This document shows, one piece after another, positions 1-9,976 of a stretch of 64,000 nucleotides of DNA. A program made the translations under genes and the position numbers. The DNA comes from Halolamina pelagica (lineage in GTDB: Archaea; Halobacteriota; Halobacteria; Halobacteriales; Haloferacaceae), in NCBI RefSeq assembly GCF_001307315.1, contig NZ_LGUC01000001.1:1240001-1304000 (forward strand), read 5' to 3'. Position 1 is the stretch's first letter, and the number at the start of each line of letters is the position of its first letter. A model generated the notes under the pieces. The model was not told the DNA's origin and ran no database searches. It worked only from the letters and a program-made list of their open reading frames with translations.

Positions 1-694
1 CGATCAGGCGATCGTCCCGGACGTGTGGCGCGACCACGACGGTGAGACGCGAGACTACGACTGGCTGCTCTACTGTCGCGGGAGCCCGGAACGCGAGGTC
101 GAGCCGCCGATGCGCGAGGATTTCGGCGGCTCGTTCCCGTTTCACCACTCTAAACTGACGGGGACGGGGATCGCGATGGAGGGCGCGGACCGCGCGGCGT
201 ACGTCGAGGCCCTGATCGACCACGGGATCTCCGCAACGGCGGAACGTCGACTCCGGGACGCGCTGGAAGCGCCAGCGACCGGCGGAACGGCGGCCGCCGA
301 CAGCGACCCGCCGGCACGGACCGAGTACACGACGACGCGGACGATCCGCGACACGAAGCTTTCCACGATGGCCAAGGAGCTGTACGACCACCGGTGTCAG
401 CTCTGTGGGGACCGGCGCGACCGCCGCGACGGCAGCGCGTACGCGGAGGCCCACCACGTCAAACCGCTGGGAACACCCCACCGCGGCCCGGACACAGCGT
501 CGAACCTACTGGTGCTCTGTCCGAACCACCACGCCGACTTCGACTACGGGCGCGTCCGGGTCGACCCCGACTCGCTCGTCGTCACGCACGCCTTCGACGA
601 CGCCGTCGACGGGACGTTTCTCACCGTCCACGCCGACCACGATCTCGATCCGGCGTCCCTCGAGTACCACAACGACCGGATCGCGTCGTTCTAA
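1..694 (+). CDS. HNH endonuclease-domain protein (5' end outside window)
   Basis: The frame is open from base 2, so the protein begins upstream of the window; the GTG at 23 is only an internal possibility. The C-terminal 120 residues form an HNH/McrA-type nuclease fold: a CQLCG knuckle, then EAHHVKPLG, then LLVLCPNHH. These supply the zinc ligands and the metal-binding histidines. Such proteins cut DNA and often serve in restriction or mobile-element control. The N-terminal part is not recognised. The next gene on the same strand starts 61 bases downstream, with no sign of coupling. The family call is firm; the biological role is not. Confidence 0.8.
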   Translation, partial: DQAIVPDVWRDHDGETRDYDWLLYCRGSPEREVEPPMREDFGGSFPFHHSKLTGTGIAMEGADRAAYVEALIDHGISATAERRLRDALEAPATGGTAAADSDPPARTEYTTTRTIRDTKLSTMAKELYDHRCQLCGDRRDRRDGSAYAEAHHVKPLGTPHRGPDTASNLLVLCPNHHADFDYGRVRVDPDSLVVTHAFDDAVDGTFLTVHADHDLDPASLEYHNDRIASF

Positions 695-755
695 CCGGCT
701 GACACGCGCTCCCCCGACCGAAACGTTTTGCGGGGAGCCGGTCGCTGGCAGGGGT

Positions 756-1250
756 ATGGACAAGAAAGGCCACGTGCTCAACGCCGTCCTGCTGGCGATC
801 GGCGTCGGGTACGTCCTCGAACCGTCCGGGGACGTGCCCACGTTCGTCGCCATCGCGGAGGTGTCGCTGCCGCTGGTGCTGGGCGCGCTGTTCCCCGACG
901 TGGACACCGCCTTCGGGAAGCACCGGAAGACGCTGCACAACCTCCCGGTGCTCGGCATCGCGCTCGCGTACCCCTTCTTCTTCGGGAACCTGAGTTTCGT
1001 CTGGGCGGGGATCCTGAGCCACTACGTGCTGGACATGCTGGGGAGCAAGCGCGGCATCGCGCTGTTCTACCCGTTCTGGAGCGAGGAGTTCGGCTCGCCG
1101 ACGGGCGTGACGACCACGAGCAAGTTCGCCGACGTGGTCACCATCGTCGTCACGCTGATCGAGGTCGCCGTGTTCGCCGCCTTCGTCTACCTGCTGCCGC
1201 AGTACCTCCCGCCGGGACTGGAGCTCAGCGGCGTGACGACGATGATCTAG
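756..1250 (+). CDS. Membrane-bound metal-dependent hydrolase-like protein (DUF457/YdjM type)
   Basis: A 164-residue membrane protein. It begins MDKKGHVLNA, matching the family's N-terminal histidine, and has LFPDVDTAFGKHRKTLHN and an ILSHYVLDML segment; these His/Asp positions define the DUF457 (YdjM-like) family. Four or five hydrophobic segments are visible. The ATG at 756 was chosen because the family motif starts right there; the longer upstream frame is arginine-rich and looks non-coding. Its stop overlaps the stop of the convergent PHP gene by a few bases. Substrate and reaction are unknown for most members. Confidence 0.8.
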   Translation: MDKKGHVLNAVLLAIGVGYVLEPSGDVPTFVAIAEVSLPLVLGALFPDVDTAFGKHRKTLHNLPVLGIALAYPFFFGNLSFVWAGILSHYVLDMLGSKRGIALFYPFWSEEFGSPTGVTTTSKFADVVTIVVTLIEVAVFAAFVYLLPQYLPPGLELSGVTTMI

Positions 1251-2008
1251 TACACCGCCACGTCGTCGAACCGGCCGTCGTAGGCGATGTGGTCGGGATG
1301 GGTGGGCTCGGTGCCCGAGAGGAACAGCCGATCGACCTTCCCCCACGAGTTCTCGTAGCCCAGGTGGGCGAACTCCGCGGCGTTCCAGAAGCGGTGGCGC
1401 GGGCCGGCGCGGTGGACTACCTGTCGGTCGGCGCCCGAGACGAGCGCCTCGACGAGATCGGCCTCGCTCTCGATATCGGCGTCGAACTCGGTCCAGGCTT
1501 CCCCGATGCTCCCGCGGAGATGCGCGTAGGAGGAGCCGAACGACGGCAGCCCGGCCTCCTCGATGATGCGTTTGGCCCGGCTGTTGACGTGTGGCGGCGA
1601 TTTGACGTTGTAGCTCTCGACGGCGTCGATGTGGTCGGCGTACGCCCGGATCTCGGGGCGGCCGAGGCTGACGTTCAGCAGCGTCGGGTGGGGGACACAG
1701 AGCGCGGCCTCCTGCTCGGCCAGCGTGGAGAGCGCCCCCTCGAAGGAGATGAAGTCCGGAACCGGCTCGGAGAGCCCGACTGCGAGCAGGTGCCGGCGAT
1801 TCTGCCAGTTGCCAGTGAAGATCTCTCTGGCTGGAACCACCAGCAGTTCGTCGTCGCTGTGGCGCTCGGCCTGCTCCCTGATCGCCGGCAGTCGCGTGAA
1901 GTGTGGGGCGTACACCAGCACGTCGATGCCACGGGCTTTCGCCCGCTCGACGACTCGCCCGTCGAGCATCTTGACGTGCATGTCGACTCGCGTCGGCGCC
2001 GTAGTCAC
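1247..2008 (-). CDS. PHP-domain-associated protein
   Basis: About 253 residues. The N-terminus carries VDMHVKMLD, the first metal-binding motif of PHP-type phosphoesterases, then YAPHFTRLP, and CVPHPTLLNVS in the middle. This is a PHP (polymerase and histidinol phosphatase) fold, usually binding metal and hydrolysing phosphoesters. The GTG at 2008 is preferred over the TTG at 2035: a TATA-like stretch at about 2031-2040 sits 25-30 bases upstream, which suits a leaderless transcript. The 3' end overlaps the convergent DUF457 gene. The substrate cannot be told from sequence. Confidence 0.78.
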   Translation of the reverse strand: MTTAPTRVDMHVKMLDGRVVERAKARGIDVLVYAPHFTRLPAIREQAERHSDDELLVVPAREIFTGNWQNRRHLLAVGLSEPVPDFISFEGALSTLAEQEAALCVPHPTLLNVSLGRPEIRAYADHIDAVESYNVKSPPHVNSRAKRIIEEAGLPSFGSSYAHLRGSIGEAWTEFDADIESEADLVEALVSGADRQVVHRAGPRHRFWNAAEFAHLGYENSWGKVDRLFLSGTEPTHPDHIAYDGRFDDVAVY

Positions 2009-2103
2009 GTACGACTGCAGTCGGTCGGCCCCCAAATAGCCTCCGTGTTCCGGACCGGGCGTCGGGGAGAACCCTTTTGCCGTCGCCCGACGAGCAAGCG
2101 GGT

Positions 2104-2403
2104 ATGAACCGCTGGACCTGCGGGATCGCCGGCTGTGGCCGGGAGTTCGACGGCCCCGAGGAAGTGATCGTCCACCAGACGACCGAACATCAGCGCCACG
2201 AGTGTGCGGTCTGTGGGACGATCGTTCCCGAGGGGTACTTCGCGATCCGCCACGCCTTCGACGAACACACGCGCTCGGAGTACGTCCGCGCCTACGACGC
2301 CGACAGCAGCGACGTGCGGGCCCGCGAGGCGGTCAAAGAGGAGATCGAGGAGAACGCCGACCTCCAGCGCGTCGTCAAGCGGCTGAACGCGCGCTCGGAG
2401 TAG
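2104..2403 (+). CDS. Small zinc-finger protein
   Basis: A 99-residue protein. Two Cys/His clusters are visible near the N-terminus: C-x4-C...H-x4-H (CGIAGC...VHQTTEH) and C-x2-C...H-x4-H (CAVC...RHAFDEH). Both are C2H2-like. An acidic helical tail follows (residues 60-99). It probably binds nucleic acid or a protein partner. The ATG at 2104 follows an AT-rich CCCTTTTG stretch about 30 bases upstream and gives a protein starting directly with the first finger. No known function. Confidence 0.75.
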   Translation: MNRWTCGIAGCGREFDGPEEVIVHQTTEHQRHECAVCGTIVPEGYFAIRHAFDEHTRSEYVRAYDADSSDVRAREAVKEEIEENADLQRVVKRLNARSE

Positions 2404-2500
2404 CGACCGCGTGCCCACGGTGTGTCTATCGCCCGTGAACCGTTCGGCTCTCGAGGGGGAGAGTGATCGAAAAGCGGGACTCGGTGAGTCAGTCCGCCCG

Positions 2501-2685
2501 CTACGGGCTGGCGCGGAACTCGCCGTGTTTCATCCCGAAGAAGAACGCGACGATCGAGAAGACGATCATCGAGGGAGCACCATCATGAACACCGTCGAGG
2601 GCGTCATCATGGCCGTGAGTGCGATCGTCGCGACGGCCACGATGGCGACGAGTGGGGCAACCGAGCGTGTGAAGTCGTACTCCAT
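2501..2685 (-). CDS. Small two-TM haloarchaeal membrane protein, frame broken
   Basis: Starts MEYDFTRSVAPLV and, after restoring one base, ends FFFGMKHGEFRASP: 61 residues with two hydrophobic segments split by the MTPS turn. It resembles a family of about 60-residue haloarchaeal membrane proteins ending in a GVKHGE-like tail. As written the frame stops just after MMVLPR; the tail continues in another frame. The break falls at the GGG run 2573-2575 (CCC on the coding strand), where one more C restores the reading. Function unknown. Confidence 0.65.
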
Positions 2686-2805
2686 ACCCGCTATTGGGGC
2701 CGGATAGACAAAGTCGTTGAGAAACCAGCACTCGACCGAACGACACCGATAGCGCACTGGGGCCCGCCCCGATCCGTACCCGTGCTGTCGTTCCTCGAGC
2801 GGGGC

Positions 2806-3243
2806 CTATCGCTCTTCGCTGTCGAGCACGCGGATCTGGTCGCCACGAACCGTGACCGGGATCGGCACCGTCGCCTCGTACAGTTCGACGGTCACCTGGT
2901 CCTTGCCCTCGTCAATGCGCTGGACCTGGGCCTTCTCGCCTTTAAACGGGCCGGCGATGAGCTCGACGATGTCGCCCTCGGCGATCCCCTCCACGTCGGG
3001 GGTCGGCGAGAGGAAGTGCTCGACCTCGGTCATCGACGACGTGCCCGGGACGATCCCGTTAGCGTGGGGGATCTCGTCGAGCACGCGCTCGATGATCGAG
3101 TCGTCTTCGGCCTCGACCATCACGTAGGAGGTCAGCGAGTCCGGCGCCAACACGGCGTGGATCTCGGGCATCTCTTTCGAGGCGATCATGTCGGCGACCG
3201 TCTCCTCCTGGCTCGCGGTGGTCTTGACGGCGTAGATCGGCAT
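2806..3243 (-). CDS. spt5: Transcription elongation factor Spt5 (NusG homologue)
   Basis: A 145-residue protein of typical archaeal Spt5 length. Residues 1-85 form the NGN domain (starts [20 protein letters not shown], ends [11 protein letters not shown]). Residues 90-145 form the KOW domain with [16 protein letters not shown]. With Spt4 it clamps RNA polymerase and promotes processive elongation. The start codon directly abuts the stop of secE (3244) on the same strand. An ftsZ1-secE-spt5 order is well known in haloarchaea and supports all three calls. Confidence 0.95.
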   Translation of the reverse strand: MPIYAVKTTASQEETVADMIASKEMPEIHAVLAPDSLTSYVMVEAEDDSIIERVLDEIPHANGIVPGTSSMTEVEHFLSPTPDVEGIAEGDIVELIAGPFKGEKAQVQRIDEGKDQVTVELYEATVPIPVTVRGDQIRVLDSEER

Positions 3244-3416
3244 CTACGCACCACCCGGAATGAAGCTCATGACCGCGAACATCAGGAAGCCGAGCAGCCC
3301 GATGAGGAAGATACCGGCGCCGGCGACCTTGGCGACCATCGAGAACTCCTCCCACTCGGGGTGCTCGCGAGTTTGAGCACGCGGATGTACTCCGAGAGGT
3401 CGTATTTGACGTCCAT
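3244..3416 (-). CDS. secE: Preprotein translocase subunit SecE (Sec61 gamma), frame broken
   Basis: After restoring one base this is a 57-residue protein: a cytosolic amphipathic helix (MDVKYDLSEYIRVLKLASTP), then one membrane helix (GIFLIGLLGFLMFAVM) ending SFIPGGA. This is the standard form of archaeal SecE, which clamps SecY in the protein-conducting channel. The frame breaks at the G run 3358-3361 between the two parts; one extra base gives STPEWEEFSMVAK. SecE is essential, so a sequencing error is more likely than a pseudogene. It lies between ftsZ1 and spt5. Confidence 0.85.
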
Positions 3417-3516
3417 CTTGGCGGGAACTTCTCCCTGGCGCCTTTTCTATCTATTGAATACGCTTTCAGTGACCGATCGCCGAAAACCAGCAGCAGCTCC
3501 GCCCGCGCCGATCAGT

Positions 3517-4664
3517 TCACGTCCTGTAGCTGCTCCTTTGGGGGCCGCGCTGGGCGGCCTCGCCGCCGCCGTAGATCTGGGGGGACTCCACTCCGGTCAC
3601 GACGATCATCGTGCGCATCCGCCCCTCGATCTCCTCGTCGACGGACGTGCCCCAGATGATGCGGGCGTCGGGGTCGATCCGGTCGTAGATCTCCTCGACG
3701 ACGCCCTCGGCCTCGCCGATAGACATGTCCGAGCCCCGGTGACGTTGACCAGCGCGGAGTTGGCGCCGGAGATGTCCACGTCCAACAGCGGCGACCGGAG
3801 CGCTGACTGCACGGAGTCCTCGGCCTTGTCGTCGGTGTCGGACTCGCCGAGGCCGATCATCGCGACGCCGCCTTTCTCCATCACCGTCCGCACGTCGGCG
3901 AAGTCGAGGTTCACCAGCCCGGGCTTGGTGATGAGTTCGGTGATCCCCTTCACCGAGCGCATCAGCACCTCGTCGGACACTTTGAACGCCTGCTTGACGG
4001 GCAGTTTGCCGACCGCGTCGAGGAGCCGGTCGTTCGGGACGACGATCACGGTGTCGGACACGTCACGCAGCCGTTCGAGGCCGGCCTCGGCGTTCGTCCG
4101 CCGGACCTCGCCTTCCGCGGTGAACGGGGTGGTCACGATCGAGATGGTCAGCGCGCCGGCGGCCTGTGCGGCCTTGGCGACGACGGGCGCCGAGCCGGTG
4201 CCGGTGCCGCCGCCGAGGCCGGCGGTAACGAACACCATGTCCGAGCCGTCGATCGACTCCTTGATCTCCTCCTGGGACTCGATCGCGGCCTCCTCGCCGA
4301 CCTGGGGTAGCGAGCCGGCGCCGCGGCCCTGGGTCTTCTCCTTGCCCATCAGGATCTTCGTGTCGGCCTCGATGGAGACGAGGTGCTGGACGTCGGTGTT
4401 CGCCGCGACCAGCTTCGCGCCGTGGATCCCCTCCTCGTGCATTCGGTTGACCGTGTTGCCACCGGCGCCGCCGCAGCCGACGACGGTGATGTTGGTCTTG
4501 AGGTCCTGCAGGACGTCCTGCAGCTGCTCGTCGGTCATCTTCCCCGACGTCGGCGTCTCGTCGGTGCCCGGATCCGACGGGGTCTCCTCCTCGGCCGGCG
4601 CGTCGGGCTCCTCGCCGCCCTCGCCCTCGGCCTCGTCGATAGCTTCCTCTACGATAGAGTCCAT
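3517..4664 (-). CDS. ftsZ1: Cell division GTPase FtsZ1, frame broken near the C-terminus
   Basis: Tubulin-family GTPase forming the division ring. Visible features: acidic N-terminal extension (residues 1-45), [10 protein letters not shown] nucleotide loop, the tubulin signature [10 protein letters not shown], the T5-type VVPNDRLL, and the T7-loop region [11 protein letters not shown]. The frame breaks at the C run 3734-3737; one more base (G on the coding strand) joins NVTG to [21 protein letters not shown] second uncertainty lies at the very end: one more base in the G run near 3541-3545 would give a tail ending KEQLQDVN with a stop at 3512-3514. Heads the ftsZ1-secE-spt5 block. Position next to secE supports the FtsZ1 paralogue. 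Confidence 0.9.
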
Positions 4665-4737
4665 TTGACCCTGGCTATACAGTGGAGCCTATTCATCTTT
4701 CTCCCTTTCCGTCCCCCAGCGCGGCGTCGAGGGCGGC

Positions 4738-6075
4738 TCAGACGGGAAATCGCTCCTCACGCTCGCTCAGCACCGCCGACGGCGGGATCTCCTCGTCGCC
4801 GACCTCGACGGCTTCGCCGCCCGAGAGCTGCCCCATCTTCGGCCCCTCGGGCACGCCCAGCTTCTGGGCTTTCTCCGGGTCGAACGCCTGCTCCCGGGCG
4901 ATTACGGCGTCGTCGGCGATGCGCACCTCGTCGTACGCAGCCCGCAGGATCGCGGCGAGTTCGTCGACGAGTTCCTCGTAGCGCTCCCCGTCCGGCACGG
5001 CGGCCTCGCCTCGCGCGCGGGTCCCGTTCTCGATCGTGTCGAACGCGACCGTCGCCCCCGCCACCGCCGCCCGGGTTCCCTCGCCGTCGACGTTCTGGGC
5101 AGCCGCGAGCAAGTCGTCGGGGAGGCTCACCAGCTCCCACGCCTCGGGGTCCTCGGGAACGTGGGCGCCGAACCGCAGCCCCTCGTCGACGGTCGCGACG
5201 CCGGACTCCAGTGCGTCGACCAGCGCCAGCGGGCGGTCGCCCACGGTCCGGACCCACGTCTCGCTCACGACGCGGTAGCCCAGCTCTTCGATGGTGCGTG
5301 CGAGTTCGGGGTGGTCGCCGTCGAGCAGTGCGTGGGTCGCGCCGCTGCGTTCGAAGGCGGTCTCGAGCACTGCGCGCGCCTCGTTGCTTCGCGGGTGGCC
5401 GAGCTCCGACAGCTGCCAGTCGCTGGCGATGTGGCCGACTGCCCACGGCGTCTCCTGCAGCACGCGGAAGAACCGTGGGGCGTAGTGGCCGCCGCCGACC
5501 CCGACGAGCTGTCGGTCGCGGTGGGCGTCGACGCCACGCAGCGAGAGCACCGCCTGGGCGACCGCGCGGGCGCCCTCGGGGTCCTCCCACTGTTCCTCGC
5601 CGCTGCCCAGTTCCGCGAACATCGACGGCGTGTCCAGCGCGGTTGGCCCGTGGTGGGTCCCCTCGATGGCCACGTCGTACCCGTCGGGTGCGTGCGCCCC
5701 GAGGGCGCTCACGTACGCCGAGAGCGCGCTGGGTGCGGCCTCGGCGAGATCGCCGTCCTCGCCGCCGTACTCCGCCTCGCCGAAGTTCCCCGTGAAGTGG
5801 CCGGTCAACAGCGCGCCGGTCTCGCCGGCGTGGCGCGAGACGAACACCAGCAGGCGCGGCTCCTCACTGAACACCGGCACCGGGTCGTCGAGGTGGATGT
5901 GCAGTTCGTCGAACGACCGGAGTTCGAACGGGCCGTCGCGGTAGTACGTGCCGCCGCCGGCCGCGTCCGGTCGGCCCTCGTCCTCGTGTTCGGTCCAGTC
6001 CCCTTGGGCGAGCAGCTGCTCGCCGATGTGCTCAGACGCGCGGTCGGCCCGCGAGACGACGATCCCGATACTCAT
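4738..6075 (-). CDS. dtdA: D-aminoacyl-tRNA deacylase (archaeal DtdA/DTD2)
   Basis: 445 residues, the long haloarchaeal form of DTD2. Recognisable stretches are an N-terminal GIVVSRADRASEHIGE, DELHIHLD, the VFVSRHAGETGALLTGH block, IEGTHHGPTAL, and GVGGGHYAPRF. These carry the family's conserved histidines and the nucleoside-phosphorylase-like fold. The enzyme hydrolyses D-amino acids from mischarged tRNAs. The C-terminal half, with FDPEKAQKLGVPEGPKMGQL, is also typical. Stands alone between ftsZ1 and the divergently placed aroE, with the shared upstream region at 6076-6164. Confidence 0.9.
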   Translation of the reverse strand: MSIGIVVSRADRASEHIGEQLLAQGDWTEHEDEGRPDAAGGGTYYRDGPFELRSFDELHIHLDDPVPVFSEEPRLLVFVSRHAGETGALLTGHFTGNFGEAEYGGEDGDLAEAAPSALSAYVSALGAHAPDGYDVAIEGTHHGPTALDTPSMFAELGSGEEQWEDPEGARAVAQAVLSLRGVDAHRDRQLVGVGGGHYAPRFFRVLQETPWAVGHIASDWQLSELGHPRSNEARAVLETAFERSGATHALLDGDHPELARTIEELGYRVVSETWVRTVGDRPLALVDALESGVATVDEGLRFGAHVPEDPEAWELVSLPDDLLAAAQNVDGEGTRAAVAGATVAFDTIENGTRARGEAAVPDGERYEELVDELAAILRAAYDEVRIADDAVIAREQAFDPEKAQKLGVPEGPKMGQLSGGEAVEVGDEEIPPSAVLSEREERFPV

Positions 6076-6164
6076 TGCTCCGGAGTCGGCCCCCGTCAGC
6101 CAAGTAGGCGTCGGCTCCGGCCGCGCCCGCGACCTTTTTCCGGCCCGCTCACCCCACGGGAGCC

Positions 6165-6974
6165 ATGGACGTGTACGGGCTGATCGGCCGACCGGTCGAA
6201 CACTCGCTCTCGCCGCCGATGCACGAAGCCGCCTACGAGGCGCGCTCGCTTGACGCGCGGTACGTCACGCTGGAACCGGACCCGGATCGGATCGAAGAGG
6301 CGATCGACGGCGCCGACGCGCTGGGCGTCGCGGGCCTCAACGTCACGGTGCCGTTCAAACAGGACGTGCTCCCGTCGGTAGACCCCACGCCCACCGCGGC
6401 GGCGGTTGGTGCGGTCAACACGATCAGCTTCGACGGCGGGACGCCCGAAGGTCACAACACCGACACCGAGGGCGTGACCCGGGCGTTGGAGCACCACGAC
6501 GTGGCGATCGAGGGGCAGTCGGCCGTGGTCGTCGGCGCGGGCGGCGCCGGGCGGGCCGCGACGTACGCGCTCGCGGACGCCGGTGCGGAGACGTTCGTCG
6601 CCAACCGCACCGTCGAGCGGGCGGCGGAGCTCGCCGAGGAGTTCGCCGATCTCGGCGTCGAGTCCGGCGGGCTGGACGCCCTGGCGGACTGGCTCCCCCA
6701 AGCGGACCTGCTCGTCAACGCCACCAGCGTCGGGATGGACGACCCGGACAGCTCGCCGGTGCCCGCCGAACTGCTCCACGGCGATCTCGCGGTGCTCGAT
6801 GCCGTCTACTCCCCGCTCCGGACCAAGCTGTTGCGTGACGCGGCCGACGTGGGGGCGACGACGGTCGACGGGGCGTGGATGCTGCTGTACCAGGGGGTCG
6901 CCGCCTTCGAGCGCTGGACCGGCGTCGACGCCCCGGTGGCGGCGATGGACCGGGCGCTTCGGGACCGGCTCTGA
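6165..6974 (+). CDS. aroE: Shikimate dehydrogenase
   Basis: 269 residues, normal length. Shikimate-binding [12 protein letters not shown] (residues 14-25), catalytic lysine in VTVPFKQDV, and the NADP Rossmann motif [15 protein letters not shown] are all present, as is the C-terminal [16 protein letters not shown]. It reduces 3-dehydroshikimate to shikimate with NADPH in the pathway to chorismate. The chorismate-consuming operon starts about 750 bases downstream, separated by a helix-hairpin-helix gene, so aromatic functions are grouped here. Confidence 0.96.
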   Translation: MDVYGLIGRPVEHSLSPPMHEAAYEARSLDARYVTLEPDPDRIEEAIDGADALGVAGLNVTVPFKQDVLPSVDPTPTAAAVGAVNTISFDGGTPEGHNTDTEGVTRALEHHDVAIEGQSAVVVGAGGAGRAATYALADAGAETFVANRTVERAAELAEEFADLGVESGGLDALADWLPQADLLVNATSVGMDDPDSSPVPAELLHGDLAVLDAVYSPLRTKLLRDAADVGATTVDGAWMLLYQGVAAFERWTGVDAPVAAMDRALRDRL

Positions 6975-7056
6975 CGCTGGACCGGGGGTTTTCGGGCGCG
7001 AAACGGCCGAGGGCGACGCTGGCTTTTTACCATCGGGGGTCATCTTCCGCGACAGT

Positions 7057-7682
7057 ATGGTACTGGGGAAGCTCAAACGGCTCCTCGGACTCGACTCCGG
7101 CAAGGACGACGCCGGCCGGTCCGAGCGCGACGTGACGGTGCAGGACCGTGAGGACGCCGACGCCGAGAACGAGGCGGCGGTCAAGGGCACCGACGAGGGG
7201 GCGTACAGACCGAGGCGGGCGATTCGGCCACCGAGGCGGGCGATTCGGCCACCGAGGCGGACGAGGCCGACGAGTCGGGTGATTCGACTACCGAGGCGGA
7301 CGAAGCTGACGAACCGATCGCCGCCGACACCGACGCGGACGCGTCGACCGAGTCGCTCGTCGACGAGGAGCTCGCCCAGGAGGAGCCGTCGGGTCGCGCG
7401 GAACCGGCCGAAGCCGCCGGCCCTGACGCCGAAGACGAGACGACCGACGTGGAAGAAACCGGCCCCGAGGTCGAGGAGGAGGCGGCCGAGGCGACCGAAC
7501 ACTCGCCGCCGGTCGACGAGATCAAGGGGATCGGTCCGGCCTACTCCGAGCGCTTGGCCGAGATCGGCATCGAGACGGTCGCGGATCTCCGCGGCGGCGA
7601 CGCTGCGGAGATCGCCGAGCGAACGACGGCGCCGGAGGGGACGGTACAGAAGTGGATCGACCGCGCGGACGACTGGGACTGA
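7057..7682 (+). CDS. Acidic protein with C-terminal helix-hairpin-helix domain, frame broken
   Basis: After restoring one base in the G run 7197-7201, a single protein of about 208 residues is read. It has a basic N-terminal patch (MVLGKLKRLLGLDSGK), a long Glu/Asp/Thr/Ala-rich linker with TEAGDSA repeats, and a C-terminal HhH domain of about 60 residues (PPVDEIKGIGPAYSERLAEIG). HhH domains of this type bind DNA backbone or mediate contacts. Similar acidic-linker HhH proteins are common in haloarchaea; no enzymatic domain is seen. The start at 7057 has an AT-rich tract (CTTTTTAC) about 30 bases upstream. Confidence 0.78.
7209..7258 (+). repeat. 21-bp tandem repeat in the acidic linker
   Basis: Two perfect copies of ACCGAGGCGGGCGATTCGGC-C lie head to tail (7209-7229 and 7230-7250), followed by a partial third. 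Later degenerate copies continue to about 7310. Each unit encodes TEAGDSA. Such in-frame repeats can lengthen or shorten by slippage without breaking the protein. Confidence 0.85.
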
Positions 7683-7728
7683 CGACGGACCCGCCCGTTT
7701 TTAGCGGCTTCCCGCCGACGGTGGAGTC

Positions 7729-9378
7729 ATGACCGAGACCACGGTGGTCACGACGCGCGAGCAGTTCCACGCCGTGGCTGCCGACGCGCCGGCGGGCGCC
7801 CGCGTCCCCGTCGAAGTTCGGACCGTCGTCGCCGACCCGTTCGACGCCTACCGCCGGGCCAGCGGCGAGTCCAGCGGCGCCTTCCTCGAAACCACTGGCG
7901 GACAGGCCGGCTGGGGGTACTTCGGCGTCGATCCCGTCGACGAGCTCACCGTCTCCGGCGACGCCGTGCTGGCCAGACACTGCCAGCGAGCGGACACCGA
8001 CCGTCGGTTCGGCTCGAAGCGCTCGGAGACGTTGGCGGCGCTCGACGGCCTGCTCGACGGCGAACAGTTGGCTCGCGGGGACTGCGACGTGCCCTACCCC
8101 TGCGGCGCGATCGGCTGGCTCTCCTACGACATCGCCCGCGAACTGGAGTCGTTCCCGGAACCTACGGACGAGCCCGACCGCGGGCTCCCGACGATGCAAG
8201 TCGCCGTCTACGACTGTCTCGCCGCCTGGGAAGCGCCCCGCGACGGCGACACGACGCTTCGCATCACCGCCTGTCCCGAACTGCCCGCGGACGCCACCGA
8301 AGCCGGGATCGACGCCTGCTACGACCGTGCACTTGCTGATGCCCGCGACCTGGCTCGACAGGTCCACGTCGGGGGTCCCGAGGCCGGCCCCGCGCCCGCG
8401 ACGGCCGACGAGGCGGCGTTCGAGAGCACCTGCGGGCGCGAGCAGTTCCGCGAACGCGTGCGCCGCGTGAAGGCGTACGTCCGCGATGGCGACACGTTTC
8501 AGGCGAACGTCTCCCAGCGGCTCGCCGCGCCGGCAGCGGTCCACCCCGTCGAGGCCTACGCGGCGCTCCGGGACGTGAACCCGGCGCCGTACTCCGGCCT
8601 GCTGGAGTTCGACGGCATCGACCTCGTGAGTGCGAGCCCGGAGCTCCTGTTGGATCGAGACGGGGATCGCCTGCTTACGGAACCGATCGCGGGGACGCGC
8701 CCGCGGGGCGACACGGCCGAGGAAGACGCCGCCCTGGCCGACGACCTCGGGAGCGACGAGAAGGAGCGAGCCGAGCACGCGATGCTGGTCGATCTGGAGC
8801 GAAACGACCTCGGCAAGATCAGCGAGTACGGCAGCGTCGAGGTGACCGAGTACCGCCGCATCGACCGCTACGCGGAGGTGATGCATCTCGTGTCGCTGAT
8901 CGAGGGGCGCCTCCGCGACGAGGCGACGCTCGCCGACGCCATCGCGGCGACGTTCCCCGGCGGCACCATCACCGGCGCCCCCAAACCCCGGACGATGGAG
9001 ATCATCGACGAGCTCGAATCCCGGCGTCGGGGGCCGTACACGGGAAGTATGGGCATCTTCGGCTTCGACGGCCGTGCGACGCTCAACATCGTCATCCGAA
9101 CGCTGGTCCGGCACGCCGACGAGTACCACCTCAGCGTCGGCGCCGGGATCGTCCACGACTCCGAACCGGACGCGGAGTACGAGGAGACGCTCGACAAGGC
9201 TCGGGCGCTGATCCGGGCGGTCGACGACGCACTGGAGCAGGGGGCGCTCGAAGTCGCCGAGGGAGCGGGTGCTGGCGCCGACGCTGGCACGGACACCGGT
9301 GCTGACGCTGAGACGGACACCAGTGCTGACGCTGAAAGCGATGCCGTCGCCGACGACGAGGTGGGGGCCGAGCGATGA
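7729..9378 (+). CDS. pabB: Chorismate-binding enzyme: aminodeoxychorismate/anthranilate synthase component I
   Basis: 549 residues. The chorismate-binding core is clear: [62 protein letters not shown]. It aminates chorismate with ammonia from the partner glutaminase. Two readings compete. The next genes are a glutaminase and a class IV aminotransferase/lyase, which is the pABA (folate) arrangement. But PIAGT has alanine where many PabB enzymes have lysine (PIKGT), as in anthranilate synthase. An Ala/Asp/Thr repeat tail of about 40 residues ([17 protein letters not shown]) extends the C-terminus. It overlaps the glutaminase gene by 4 bases. Confidence 0.85.
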   Translation: MTETTVVTTREQFHAVAADAPAGARVPVEVRTVVADPFDAYRRASGESSGAFLETTGGQAGWGYFGVDPVDELTVSGDAVLARHCQRADTDRRFGSKRSETLAALDGLLDGEQLARGDCDVPYPCGAIGWLSYDIARELESFPEPTDEPDRGLPTMQVAVYDCLAAWEAPRDGDTTLRITACPELPADATEAGIDACYDRALADARDLARQVHVGGPEAGPAPATADEAAFESTCGREQFRERVRRVKAYVRDGDTFQANVSQRLAAPAAVHPVEAYAALRDVNPAPYSGLLEFDGIDLVSASPELLLDRDGDRLLTEPIAGTRPRGDTAEEDAALADDLGSDEKERAEHAMLVDLERNDLGKISEYGSVEVTEYRRIDRYAEVMHLVSLIEGRLRDEATLADAIAATFPGGTITGAPKPRTMEIIDELESRRRGPYTGSMGIFGFDGRATLNIVIRTLVRHADEYHLSVGAGIVHDSEPDAEYEETLDKARALIRAVDDALEQGALEVAEGAGAGADAGTDTGADAETDTSADAESDAVADDEVGAER

Positions 9379-9976
9379 GCGGGCCCGAGATCCTCGTGAT
9401 CGACAACTACGACTCCTTCGTCTACAACCTCGTGCAGTACGTCGGTGAGGCGGTCCAGCCGGTCGACGGCGAGGTGACCGTCCGCCGCAACGACGCCGTC
9501 GACGCGGCCGACGTTCGCGACCTCGACCCGGACGGCATCGTCGTCTCGCCGGGCCCGGGGACGCCGCAGGAGGCGGGCGTCTCGATGGCGGTGTTCGCGG
9601 CGCTCGACTACCCGACGCTTGGCGTCTGTCTCGGCCACCAGGCGCTCTGTGCGGCCAACGGCGCGCCGGTCGGCCACGCAGACGCCGTCGTCCACGGCAA
9701 GCCGTCGCGGATCTCCCACGACGGCGGGGGGTGTTCACCGACCTGCCGGAGGAGATCCGTGTCGGCCGCTATCACTCGCTGGCGGTCGAGCGCTCGGCGA
9801 TCCCGGACTGTCTGGTCGAGACGGCGACGACCGACGACGAGAACGTCGTGATGGCCGTTCGCCACCGGGACCAGCCCCACGTCGGCGTGCAGTTCCATCC
9901 GGAGAGCATCCTGACCGAGCACGGGAAGACGATGATCAAGAACTTTCTCGCGATGAGCCGAGCGTGGGACCGATGA
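9375..9976 (+). CDS. pabA: Glutamine amidotransferase, anthranilate/aminodeoxychorismate synthase component II, frame broken
   Basis: Class I glutaminase that feeds ammonia to component I. Visible: [20 protein letters not shown] start, oxyanion motif [11 protein letters not shown], nucleophile cysteine in GVCLGHQAL, and the catalytic histidine/glutamate in [11 protein letters not shown]. The frame breaks in the G run 9726-9731; one extra G restores [23 protein letters not shown]. The restored length is about 200 residues, normal for the family. Both ends overlap neighbours by 4 bases, showing a translationally coupled operon. Confidence 0.9.

Noticed and set aside
7209..7310. Short tandem repeat considered as a CRISPR-like array
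   Set aside because: Units are adjacent with no spacers and encode an acidic linker in frame. No CRISPR array was seen in the window.
7522..9738. Long minus-strand open frame opposite the pabB/pabA genes
   Set aside because: Arginine- and valine-rich, no domain; fully explained by the strong plus-strand genes with recognised catalytic motifs.
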